NCBI GenBank assembly: GCA_943704525.1
Contig: CALSCQ010001716.1
Span: 1-44,199 of the forward strand
Length of the DNA: 44,199 bases
Origin: Pigoraptor vietnamica
Lineage: Eukaryota > Opisthokonta > Filasterea
Reading direction: 5' to 3'
Positions within the stretch are counted from its first letter, which is position 1, and each line of letters begins with the position of its first letter. The notes under the pieces were generated by a model. It did not search any database. It was not told the DNA's origin and worked only from the letters and a program-made list of their open reading frames with translations. Position numbers and translations under genes: made by a program. Of the stretch, positions 30,989 through 40,272 are shown piece by piece.

Positions 30989-33756
30989 ATGTCCCGCTCA
31001 CGCGAGACCCGTGGAATGGCCGAGGGCGCCCTGTCGGCCGCCGCTGCCTCGGCTGCGTCGGACGGCCTTTCAGCAGCCACGACGGGCCTGGGTGACGCTT
31101 CGCGCGCGCCGTCGGGTGGCTCTGCGGCTGGCGATGCGGCTCGCAGCGGGGAGGGTGGGCGCAGGGAGGGGGGGACGAGCGGCGCTGGCGCTGGCGGTGC
31201 GAGCGATGCAAGTGGCAACGCCCCAACTGCGGCGGCCGCTGCGGGAAGTGCGTGTACGGATCATGGTCACGTGGGTGTCGCTGGCGCCTCTGCTGCTCTC
31301 GTGCTGCTGTGGCTGTGGACTGATGCGCTGTTGCAGGTGTTCATTGTGCATGGCGACCTTACGCGCCTTGCGTGCGACGCGTGGATGTTGCCGACCGACG
31401 ACCACCTCAAGATTGAAAGTTACTGGAAGATAGCTGAGCGCGTTACGCTGCCAACGCAGCCGAGCGATTGGGGCAACCACGGTGAGCGGAGCAGTGTGGC
31501 TTGCCTGCCGTCACGTGCCCTGACAGCGCGCCGTTTTGCAGCGGCACGAATCATGCGCATTGAGACATACGACTTCGAGAGACTGAGCCCGCCGTGGCTT
31601 GTGAATGTCGGGGGGATCAAGGTGAATATTGCGTTTGCCGCATCGCCGCGACTGTTGTGAGGGGAGAGTGAACGTCGTTCTTACGCTAGCTCGTCGCGCC
31701 TCGTACGCACGCAGCTGCCCAAGTGCCGCCTGTGCAACCAGGCGACCGCCGTCGTTTACTGCCAGCACGACGACGCAAATTTGTGCTCGCGCTGCGACGA
31801 GCGTATCCACGGCGCCAACGCCGTGGTGGCCGCGCACACGCGCACATTCTGTCGCGACATTGAGTGGTACATTGACGGGGCGCGGCAGTTTCTCAGCGCG
31901 GCTGCGAAGCACCTCGGGGCAACCAAGCCCCGCTTTGGGCGCTGCAAGCACCTCGTGGGCCTTCCGCTCGTGGGCACGGGCAAGGGCGGCGCGGGGCAGT
32001 GGGTATTCCGTGGACTGTCTGCTGCAGCTGCTGCGGTTCGCTTCCCGTGTGGCGGTCCTTCTTGTTGTGACCATGCACTCATGATGCGGCGCTCCAAAAG
32101 GTCCACCGGCGGCGTGGTGGCGCGGCTCCTGCCCGAACTGTACCGCGCAGCACGCGTCCACGGCCTTGACATTGCGCTTGTCGTCAACGACCGGAGCAAG
32201 TTTGCCGCCGTCCAGGTGATGCGCAACCGGCACGAGGAGGCGTGGGCGCTGTTGGGCGACGCGGGGCTCGTGACGGAAGCGCGGCGGCTGGCGGGCCATG
32301 CGCGGCGGGGAGACCTGGTGCTGTTCCTCGGCGCGGGCATCAGCGCGGGCGCGGGACTGCCCACGTGGGGCGAGCTGATCACCGACCTCGCGGCGCAGGC
32401 GGGGATGACCGAGGAGGAGCGCCAGATGCTCGGCGACATGGTGCGTGTGGTTCCATTCCATGGCCCACCTCCCACTCTGGCCTGTCCCTCCCCGCCACTC
32501 ACTCTGGCATGTCCCTCCCCGCCACTCACTCTGGCCTGTCCCTCCCCGCCACTCACTCTGGCGTGTCCCTCCCCGCCACTCACTCTGGCCTGCCCTCTTA
32601 CTATCTCTCGCCTGTGTTCGTTCTATTGCAGAATTACCTCGACGCAGCGCGCATCGTGGAATTACACCTGGGCGGCAGTATGCGGCTTGCCGAGGCTGTT
32701 GCTGCGCGTGTATCTGTCCGTCAGGTGGGCCACGTGCGCCATTTGAGCGATGCACCGACTTTCCGTTCTCACGTGAACTGCGCCGCCATGCAGTGCTCCC
32801 TCGTCTCGTGCCTGCTCGCGGGCCTGCCAGTCAAGGAGGCAGTGACGACCAACTACAACGAGATGTTTGAGATCGCTTCGCGGGGGGCGGGGCTCAGCGT
32901 GGCCGTGCTGCCGTACTCGCCTGCGTCGGACTGCGACCGGTGGCTGCTGAAGATGCACGGGTGTGCGAGCCATCCCGAGGACATTGTGCTGACGCGCGAG
33001 GACTACCTGCGCTACGCCACGCGCCGGTCTGCGCTGCAGGGCATTGTGCAGTCGCTTCTCATCACGCGGCACATGCTTTTCGTCGGGTTCTCGCTGCAGG
33101 ACGACAACTTCCACCGCATCGTGGACGAGGTACGCCGCGCCCTCAGCTCCAGCGAGCCGCTGGCGATTCGCAGCGAGCGTTCGTCATCATCCGGCGACCA
33201 AGGGGTTGGCGACAAGAGCGTCGCCAACGGCCGTGCAAAGCGCGCCGCACCGTTCGGGACGTCCCTGGCCCTGTTTCGCAACCACATTGTGGACATGCTT
33301 TGGAAAGAGGACCTCAACATGGTGGCTATGAAGAATGAGCGCCGCGCAGACACTGCGGCCGCCGCGCGGCAGATGGAGATCTTTCTCGACTTCCTCAGTT
33401 CCGAATCGACAACCACGGCCGCGTACCTCCTGAAGCCGCAGTACGACGCGCTGCTCACCGAAGACCAGCGCACGCTACGCAACCACATCATCGAGTTTGC
33501 CAACGCCCTTCCCGCAAACGCACGCGACGCCCCGGAGTGGGCTGTGGTGCACCGCATGGTGGCTGCGCTGGGCGGGGAGGAGGTGCTGCTGGGACGCCGG
33601 GCGTTGGGGTCGTCCGAGTGGAGCGCGCATGAGGACGACGCCGGCGGGTCACACGACGGCAGCTGGCTTGCGTCCAGTCTCCTGGATGGGCTGCCGTCGG
33701 CATCCGTTGCAAGCAAGTCGGTTCAGTCTGTGCAAACAACGGCAAAGCCGACGTGA
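30989..33756 (+). CDS. SIR2-like protein with macro-like segment and CONSTANS-type B-box zinc finger
   Basis: Seven exons: 30989-31270, 31337-31481, 31542-31621, 31715-31998, 32101-32440, 32632-32724 and 32794-33756 (728 residues). Residues 1-94 are Ala/Gly/Ser-rich and disordered. Residues 95-165 begin VFIVHGDLTRLACDAW with LPTD after it, resembling a macro-domain edge strand. Residues 173-210 fit the plant CO-type B-box spacing C-X2-C-X8-C-X2-D-X-A-X-L-C-X2-C-D-X3-H-X2-N-X5-H exactly. From about 334 a SIR2-like domain follows: LVLFLGAGISAGAGLPTWGE, VTTNYNEMFE, LLKMHGCASHPEDIV (catalytic-type His) and HMLFVGFSLQDDNFHRIV. This is the SIR2_2 class of bacterial NADase effectors rather than histone deacetylases. 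Exon 1/2 and 4/5 joins were chosen by frame and family likeness. Confidence 0.82.
32472..32595 (+). repeat. 27-base tandem repeat in SIR2-like intron 5
   Basis: About four and a half copies of a pyrimidine-rich 27-base unit (CCACTCACTCTGGCCTGTCC then CTCCCCG) lie just upstream of the real acceptor at 32631. Copies differ at one position in the GGC(C/A/G)TG block. The array lengthens the polypyrimidine region of the intron. Confidence 0.92.
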
Positions 33757-33782
33757 ACCGGCTAAAGAGGGAGAACTGAAAA

Positions 33783-33858
<76 letters not shown>

Positions 33859-34181
33859 GTGAATTTATTGCCGAGCTCTCGGGTCGCACCAGTCTGCCAG
33901 TACCCTTGTCTCAAACACACTGACGGCACGGGAACAATTCGACGCGATCAACGCGACCCATTGCTGTCCTGCGCCTCTTTTGCCCGCTTCACTCTTAGCT
34001 GTCGCCGTCAGCCCTCGACTGTGCGCGCTTGTTGCTGCATAGCGAAAGAGCACGTGGCCGATCGCGCGCGGCCGCGGGAGAGCCCGCTCCTGGCCACCGC
34101 CGAATGAGCACGGACGACGTCGCCGCGGGCTGCTGCTGTTTTCCGGGGCTGTTTGCGGCGCGGCGGGCGCTGTCCAAGGGA
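33757..34181. other. Spacer between the SIR2-like and Rheb genes
   Basis: This holds the 68-A tract just after the SIR2-like stop and a CACGTG at 34051-34056. An ATG at 34104 is in frame with the Rheb start and would add a 26-residue Cys-rich leader (GCCCFPGLF), which I consider less likely. Confidence 0.5.
33788..33855. repeat. Poly(A) tract of 68 bases
   Basis: An uninterrupted A run that begins 32 bases after the SIR2-like stop codon and is preceded by seven A and two T. It may be a retroposon tail or an expanded 3' UTR A-tract; no target duplication is recognised. Confidence 0.95.
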
Positions 34182-35054
34182 ATGTCGGCGCCAAAGAGCC
34201 GCAAATTTGCGGTGATGGGCTTCCGTGCCGTCGGTGTGTGAACGAGTGAATGGGTCGCGGCTTGGCGCGGCTGTTGCGGGAGCCCGGCCGCTGTGCGGAC
34301 GCACTCGTGGCTGGGGTGTGGGAGTGCGCCTGCGTCGTCCTGTTCTGAAGTGACTGTCGCTTGCCCCGTGCAGGCAAGTCGTCGCTGACGATCCAGTTTG
34401 TGGAGGGCCAGTTTGTCGACTCGTACCACCCGACCATCGAGAACACATTCCAGAAGCTGATTCGCTACAAGGGGCAGGACTACACGGCGGACATTGTGGA
34501 CACCGCCGGAGAGGTGCGCGACGCAGCGCCGCCTGTCGCGCGTGCTAGTGTGTGTCCCTGTGCTCACCGCGCCTGCCGCCCCAGGACGAGTTTTCCATCC
34601 TCCCGAGTCGCTACTCGGTGGGCATCCATGGCTACGTGCTCGTGTACTCTGTCACGTCCCGCACGAGCTTCGAGATGGTCAAAATCATCCGCGAAAAGCT
34701 CCTCAACATGACGGGCACCAACAGCGTCCCAATTGTGCTCGTCGGCAACAAGGTGATCGCCGTTCCTGCAACCGCCTTTGCTGTCCTGTCCAGTGGGCTT
34801 GCCACCCTCTGTCGTCACGCGTGCTGAAATTGCGCTGTGTCTGCCCTCGCGCGCAGACGGACTTGCACCTGGAGCGCGTCGTGAGCTACGAGGACGGCAA
34901 GGCCCTGGCGGCCGAGTGGGGGTGCCAGTTTCTCGAGTCGAGCGCTAAGCACAACCAGAGCGTCCGCGAGATATTCGAGGCCATCATTTTTGCGATTGAG
35001 AAGAACGCCGAGCCCCCGACGAAGAAGGAGGACGGCGGGTGCGTCCTCTTGTGA
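34182..35054 (+). CDS. RHEB: Rheb-family small GTPase
   Basis: Four exons: 34182-34233, 34374-34513, 34585-34752 and 34857-35054 (185 residues). It starts MSAPKSRKFAVMGFRAVGKS, with the Arg in the P-loop (GFRAVGKS) that marks Rheb. Switch I is SYHPTIENTF, NKTDLHLERVVSYEDGKALA is the guanine-binding region and FLESSAKHNQSV follows. The C-terminus CVLL is a CaaX box favouring geranylgeranylation. Rheb-GTP activates TORC1 on lysosomal membranes. Two switch positions differ from human Rheb: Asp to His after the switch I Tyr, and DTAGE in place of DTAGQ. The Glu codon is the last codon of exon 2 and the only donor there fixes it. Confidence 0.94.
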
Positions 35055-35166
35055 CGCGGATAAAGGGGCACACACGGCCATCTATGTTGCTTCCTTTGTT
35101 GCACGTCGACCACGCGACACGTGCCCAGCCCAGCGCACACGCATGCACACGCGACGCTCTGTCACC

Positions 35167-36500
35167 CTAAGCGGACCCAAGCAGGCCCATCTCCTTCTTG
35201 ATCTGCGCAATGGCCTTGCCGGGGTTGAGGCCCTGCGGTGCACGCACACGTCAGACGCACGAATGTGACGCAAGCACAGCCAGCGAATGCAGAGCGCGCA
35301 CGCGAGCCGAACCTTCGGGCACGTCTTTGTGCAGTTCATGATTGTGTGGCAGCGGTAGACCGAGAAGGGGTCCTGCAGCCGGTCCATGCGCTCGCGCGTG
35401 TACTGGTCGCGGCTGTCGGCCATCCAGCGGTACGCCTGCAGGAGCACCGCAGGGCCGAGGTACTTGTCGCTGTTCCACCAGTAGCTGGGGCAGCTCGTGC
35501 TGCAGCAGGCGCACAGAATGCACTCGTACAGCCCGTCCTGTCACGTGGGGCGTTTGAGTGTGCTTGGTTTGATGAGAGCCTCGCAGATATTGGAGCAGCC
35601 GGAGACAGCACTGCACACCATCGCGGCCAACACCTCAACCCTAACCCTACCCCAACACCCGCGCACACGCACCAGCTTCTTGCGGTCCGACACCGTCTGA
35701 AGGTACTCCTTGGTCGTGCGGTCGACGGGCGCCTCGTCCTTGCGCTTGAGGTACGGCTCCACCGACTTGTGCTGCTCGTAGAAGTTCGACATGTCCTGGG
35801 AACGGTCGCACGTGAGCAAACAGTGCACAGGCGCTGAGTGGTCGATGCAGGCGCCGCATGACGAATGCAAGCGACACGTGACACCAGACGCAATGCGTCA
35901 CCAGCGGCGCACGCCAGGGCACAGCACTTCACCCACCGGCACAAGGTCCTTGACGACGTACATGTGCGGCAGGGGATAAATCTTCACGGGCTTGGCCAGG
36001 TCCACGTCGATGCGGCTGATGCACGCGAGCGTGTTGGTGCCGCCAATGTTCATCGAGCACGAGCCGCAAATGCCTGCACACGCGCACGTCAGCATGACCA
36101 GACACACTCCCGCTCCTCGCGCTCGCACAAACGCGCACTTTCACACATGGCCGAATGATCACAACTGATTCAACGGGACAGCGCGCCACGCACCCTCGCG
36201 GCAGGAGCGGCGGAAGGTGAGCGTGGGGTCCATGTCGTTTTTGATTTTGATGAGGGCATCGAGGACCATCGGACCGCACGAGTTGAGGTCGACCTTGTAC
36301 TGCTGCATGTGGGGCTTGTCGCCAGGCTGCTCGGGGTTCTGCGAGTCGGGGAGGTGGTCAGAAGATGCACACTGGGACACACACAGCGTACAGCTCTAAC
36401 AGCCGCTGCAATCAAAATACAGAGCAAAACACACATACACCACATACACAACACGCACACACACGCGCCCACACAACACATAATACTCCACACACACGCG

Positions 36501-36550
<50 letters not shown>

Positions 36551-36944
36551 CAAGCAATAGACTCACATAGCGGTAAATAGAGAACGTCTTGTACCGCGGG
36601 GGCACATTCTCGGCTGCTTTGGGCGGGGGCTTTGCCGCAGCCGATGCCGCGCGAGCAGGCACCAAATATAGCTGCGTTCGAGATGTGACGAGTCAGCTTG
36701 TCACAACGGTGACTTTGCGCGCACACACAAGCACAAGGAAAATACAAGAGTACTTGTGGCGGAATGCATGAGTTGCGTTCCCAACAACAAAGTGCCCACG
36801 GACGTACATAGATTACGGTATGTCGAGTCCACTACACACATGTGTCGGACAAGGAAGCTGCAGAACTAGATACTGTGTGGGCAAAATTACCTGCGGCAAC
36901 TGCACAATGGCAGACCGTACGTGGGTCCGCTGAAAAAGCGCCAT
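35167..36944 (-). CDS. SDHB: Succinate dehydrogenase iron-sulfur subunit (complex II, SdhB)
   Basis: Seven exons on the minus strand: 36944-36891, 36671-36567, 36338-36194, 36073-35937, 35795-35673, 35537-35313 and 35232-35167 (284 residues). [18 protein letters not shown] is a mitochondrial presequence split by the first intron. The [2Fe-2S] ligands are in [16 protein letters not shown] and TLAC. The [4Fe-4S] and [3Fe-4S] ligands are in [17 protein letters not shown] and [18 protein letters not shown]. SdhB passes electrons from the flavoprotein to ubiquinone in the inner mitochondrial membrane. The final exon ([20 protein letters not shown]) is complete. The donor of exon 6 is GTTCGG, unlike the usual GTG donors here. 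CA/TA microsatellites fill intron 2. Confidence 0.96.
36425..36553. repeat. (CA)n and (TA)n microsatellite in SDHB intron 2
   Basis: CA-rich sequence running into a pure CA block and then about seven TA dinucleotides (36532-36550). Confidence 0.9.
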
Positions 36945-37099
36945 TTCTCCCTTGGTGAGTCCCACGAAGTTAGTGTTCCGCGATGTCGCTGCTTCAAATC
37001 ACAGTGGCTCCGCTCGACAGCACTGAAATCATCACATGTGTCACAATGACGTCAAATCGAATTTGTTACGAAAACCTGTGTGTTACTATTATGCATGTG

Positions 37100-37150
<51 letters not shown>

Positions 37151-37597
37151 GCACACGCACACGAACACGCACACGCACACGCACACGCACCACACACGCA
37201 CGCACACACACAAAAACATACGGCCACACACGCACACAACGCATACATATGCATACGAACAGAACATGCGCAGACATACACATTCACAAAGCTTTATGCA
37301 CGCCTATTGAGAGCAATAGCGCAAGCGCACACATACTCAGTCGCACATGCATATAAATTTATTTCACGCAACGATAAGTGCAATCCACGCACACAGGGGC
37401 GAGTTGCTTTCAGATGGGGACATATACTCGACGTGACGTCGTCGTTGCTCATCGCATTACGTTATTTGGGAAGAACTCAAGGCCGACCTCCGACACCTGC
37501 GTTGTCGCATACGTTTGGTGAGCACACAGCATAGGCGTAGCGACACTCACACAAAAGCACATTTCCATTCCCCTCTACCCTTTCCCCATCCAATGGG

Positions 37598-37598
37598 A

Positions 37599-37664
<66 letters not shown>
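37598..37664. repeat. Compound (CA)n(GA)n microsatellite
   Basis: About nine CA units pass directly into about 24 GA units. Confidence 0.95.
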
Positions 37665-37665
<1 letters not shown>

Positions 37666-37802
37666 GCACCCACACACGGGCGCGCGCGCCACCGAGTTAA
37701 TTCCCTTTTCTAGTTCGCACAAGACGAATGCTGGGCACATACGGCAGCATCGTGATGCAGTTATTTCTTATGTATTGTAATATGAAACGAAATCAGTGAT
37801 AA

Positions 37803-37926
37803 GACCTATCTAAAATGCGTCTGAATCTAACCTGATGACTACCTGTATGTATATATGGTACTATCTAAAATCTCGAGAAAGCGTCTGAATCTAACGTGAT
37901 GACTACCTCTATGTATATGGTACTGT
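37803..37926. repeat. Imperfect 60-base tandem duplication
   Basis: The block CTATCTAAAAT...GCGTCTGAATCTAAC.TGATGACTACC.GTATGTATA..GGTACT occurs twice with a small insertion (CTCGAGAAA) in the second copy. Confidence 0.85.
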
Positions 37927-38076
37927 CCTAATATGTATTTCTTTTGACGTGCAATCAGACTTATTATTCTATCTGTAATTTCTACAATGTGATGTGCGTC
38001 TGGTAAACGGCGTGTGAGTATTGTTTTTACGAATAGCCCCCCGTGGTTGGTTCTGTTCGTACGTTATTATTATTAA

Positions 38077-38166
38077 TTAGTTCACCGGCAACCGAATGCC
38101 ACCTTCACGGTTGTAGACTTCGACGCGCTTCAGCCCGTGGCCGATAATTTTGATATTCGCGTCCAT
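38077..38166 (-). other. Unassigned 29-codon frame, possibly an exon or gene fragment
   Basis: The minus strand encodes MDANIKIIGHGLKRVEVY followed by NREGGIRLPVN and a TAA. The amino-acid composition is balanced and the open frame continues about 20 codons upstream of the ATG. There is no recognised family, no acceptor just upstream and no partner exon, so this may be a fragment of a decayed gene or chance. Confidence 0.2.
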
Positions 38167-38525
38167 ATGAAAGCACACAAAAGGCTGTACCGGCCGGAAA
38201 TATATTACTATTTGTATGCAGACTTGCCGAATTCAAGGCATTGGTCGGCTGTATCACTACAATAGTTCTGTGTGTTACAATACGCTATTCGAACAAACAT
38301 TATGCACTGTAACGGACAACTGGATGAAGAGGGGAGCGGAAGTGGTTAGGATCTAAGACAGGTGAGCGGAAGTCATGTCGTTGAAAGTGAAAGATAGCTC
38401 GTATCATCATTATATTATTCATCCGGGGTGCTGTAACCAAGTTCGCCGAAATTCCACCAAAATAAATGCCTTGCTTTTTGTAATATTAAAACAAATCCGG
38501 GTTTTGGCGCGCCGATGTACCCAAA

Positions 38526-39429
38526 ATGCCGCCAAAGCAGCGACCGAAAAAGGGCGCTGGGGAGTCAAGTACGTATGCAAAGTGTACGCGGTGTCTGTCA
38601 CGCTGTCTAATGTACGCATGTAACTGCAGAGGGCGATTCCCAACAACTTAGCCTCCAGGAGAAATTCGATCGTGCGACCCATGAAATCGAGGCTCTTAAG
38701 CGGGCGCTGGGTAAGTGATTCGCGCCCTTTCGTGCCATTGCCCGTGCGCTTCGATTCATTTCGGGATTTTGTAGGCGCTCGCAGCGAGATGGCATCACGC
38801 GCCGAGTTTTCGCGGGAAGAGGCCATGGAACAGCTGGAAGAATTGCAGAGCCGTCTTGATGAGCAGAACGAAGTGCGCAGTGTGATCTCCTCTGGTATGT
38901 GACGCGTTGCCGTACAAATGGCCGGTCAATGTGTCGTATTGACGAAATGGTCGCAGACATGACGCGCCAGTACAAGTCAATGCAGTCGCAAATGATTAAG
39001 CGAATCAACGCGCTCGAGAGCACCGTGACACGTCTCACGGACGAGCTCGGTGAGCAGACGGCGTGTTGTGTTCATTTCGGACTGTGCTCTGATTGAGCCA
39101 CGGACGCAGCGCACACCAAGCAAGCGCTGGAAGGGAGCGAGCGCGAAAAGGCAGAGCTCTTGGCCGAGCGCGACAAGACGATTGAAAGCCTTCGAAACAA
39201 AATCGCGACAATGGAGAGCTTCTACGAGCACATGGTGCATGTGGGTGGCACGCGGCTGGCATGGTGCAAGCGACCTGCCATAACTCGTGCTCTTGCGCAG
39301 GAAGCACTTGATAGGATGACGCGCCGCATCGAACAGGCGAAGGACAAGTGGGAGGCAGAGGCTGCGTCGCGCCAACTGCGTAACAAGGAGCTGCTCGCGC
39401 AGTTTGGCCTTGGGCACCTCGACCTGTGA
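38526..39429 (+). CDS. DRC12: Dynein regulatory complex subunit 12 homologue (DRC12/CCDC153), flagellar
   Basis: Six exons: 38526-38568, 38630-38710, 38775-38894, 38957-39049, 39110-39240 and 39301-39429 (198 residues). The protein starts MPPKQRPKKGAGES and is then almost all coiled coil: LQEKFDRATHEIEALKRAL, AMEQLEELQSRLDEQ, DMTRQYKSMQSQM and KIATMESFYEHMV. It ends KELLAQFGLGHLDL, close to the QFGLNPLDL tail of vertebrate CCDC153. The order (PPK start, EKY/EKF helix, MTRQYK motif, QFGL tail) matches that family. The dynein regulatory complex links doublet microtubules and controls axonemal dyneins. The short, conserved tail makes the assignment good despite the coiled-coil background. Confidence 0.85.
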
Positions 39430-39449
39430 GCTCGTTTTTGCGTCACCGC

Positions 39450-39880
39450 CTACGGCCTCCCACTCCGACGCGCAGCCTCCGCATTCTCCTTCAGGCGCCG
39501 CGCAAACGTCGACGTGAAAACGCCCACGCGGCCCTTCGCGTCATCGGCCAGCGACTGCGCCGCACCCGCAATGCGGTCGGCCACTTCAGAACGTCGCGCG
39601 CGCTCAATTGATTCGCGGCCTGTCGCACAGAATGCTCCTATAAGCAACATGATTACAATACCAGTGTGTTAAGTTGGCACTCACCAAGTTCCTCCGCTTG
39701 GGATATCCGCTGTTGCGTGTGCCGAACGAAGCGGTGGAATAAAGGACTCTCGAGCAACTGCAAGCACCACTGTCAGCAGGAACCAAAAACGGGCAGCACT
39801 TATCGCAGCGCACGCACCCGTTGTGTAATATGCCGGTGTGCCGCCGACTGCAGCATGCGATGGAGGACGTTGAGAAACAT
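39450..39880 (-). CDS. Small protein of unknown function, possibly mitochondrial
   Basis: Three exons on the minus strand: 39880-39818, 39757-39685 and 39637-39450 (107 residues); all joins are in frame. It begins MFLNVLHRMLQSAAHRHI, amphipathic and basic, then SPLFHRFVRHTQQRIS and a helical, Arg/Ala/Glu-rich C-terminus ending ARRSGRP. The start could be a mitochondrial leader or a membrane-binding helix. I recall similar short HRF/FHRFV proteins in fungi only vaguely and assign no function. Its stop is 20 bases from the DRC12 stop. Confidence 0.65.
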
Positions 39881-40272
39881 TTTCGCAGTGCTCTGCGAAG
39901 AAAACGGTAAAGTTTGAAACAGCGCTTACTTCTGGGGTTGGCTTTCCATCAGGGGTTCAGTACCCCTGCTTTCCATTTTCCATGTCCGCGAACGAGCGAG
40001 ATCTCGGCTTTTCTTATTGCGCGTCAGCATTTTTCCTGCCACGTGCAAAGCCAATTACACACATGTAACCAAGCAATAAGTCGATTTCTCTGGAGCTTTG
40101 TATGCAATAACATTATGCCCAGTGCGCAATTTACAGTGGTCACAAATTGCTTATCAAGCGGCAGCACGTGTGAGTGCCTCCCAACTGGCCTGGCTCGCCT
40201 ATAAAAGGGGCCAGAAGCTCCATCTCGCAGATCTCCCTCTGTCGCCGAAGATACAGAACTCATTTAACAAAA
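39881..40272. promoter_or_regulatory. Divergent promoter with two E-boxes and a TATA box
   Basis: CACGTG lies at 40040-40045 and 40165-40170. A strong TATA box, TATAAAAGG, lies at 40200-40208, 65 bases before the start codon of the LisH-RRM gene. The CAGGGGT palindrome at 39941-39976 sits about 60 bases upstream of the small minus-strand gene. Confidence 0.6.
39941..39976. mobile_element. Second micro-palindrome with flanking direct repeats (minimal hAT-like element or scar)
   Basis: The core is CAGGGGTTCAGTACCCCTG at 39950-39968, with CTTTCCAT at 39942-39949 and again at 39969-39976, an exact 8-base duplication. Core and arrangement match the element at 6340-6371, while the flanks are unrelated, so the duplication belongs to the insertion site. 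Confidence 0.6.

Larger units (their letters stand above)
36945..38525. other. Gene-poor island: microsatellites, AT-rich sequence, short duplications
   Basis: This 1.6-kb stretch between SDHB and DRC12 is the longest part of the window without a confident gene. It holds (AC)23 at 37101-37146, mixed CA/CG to about 37240, (CA)n(GA)n at 37598-37664 and, from about 37740 to 38520, DNA much richer in A+T than the rest. A roughly 60-base duplication lies at 37803-37926. A 29-codon frame on the minus strand (38166-38077) looks coding by composition, and an ATG at 37412 opens a 36-codon plus-strand frame ending at a GTGAGC donor. Neither is assignable. Confidence 0.5.

Noticed and set aside
33779-33860. 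Processed pseudogene ending in the poly(A) tract
   Set aside because: The gene before the tract has six introns and intact domains, so it is not a retrocopy.
35637-35650. Telomere-like AACCCTAACCCTAC in an SDHB intron
   Set aside because: Only two units within an intron; too short to indicate a chromosome end or a telomere insertion.
37412-37518. Possible exon starting MGTYTRRDVVVAHR and ending at a GTGAGC donor
   Set aside because: No partner exon or family could be found, and the next 1 kb is microsatellite and AT-rich DNA.
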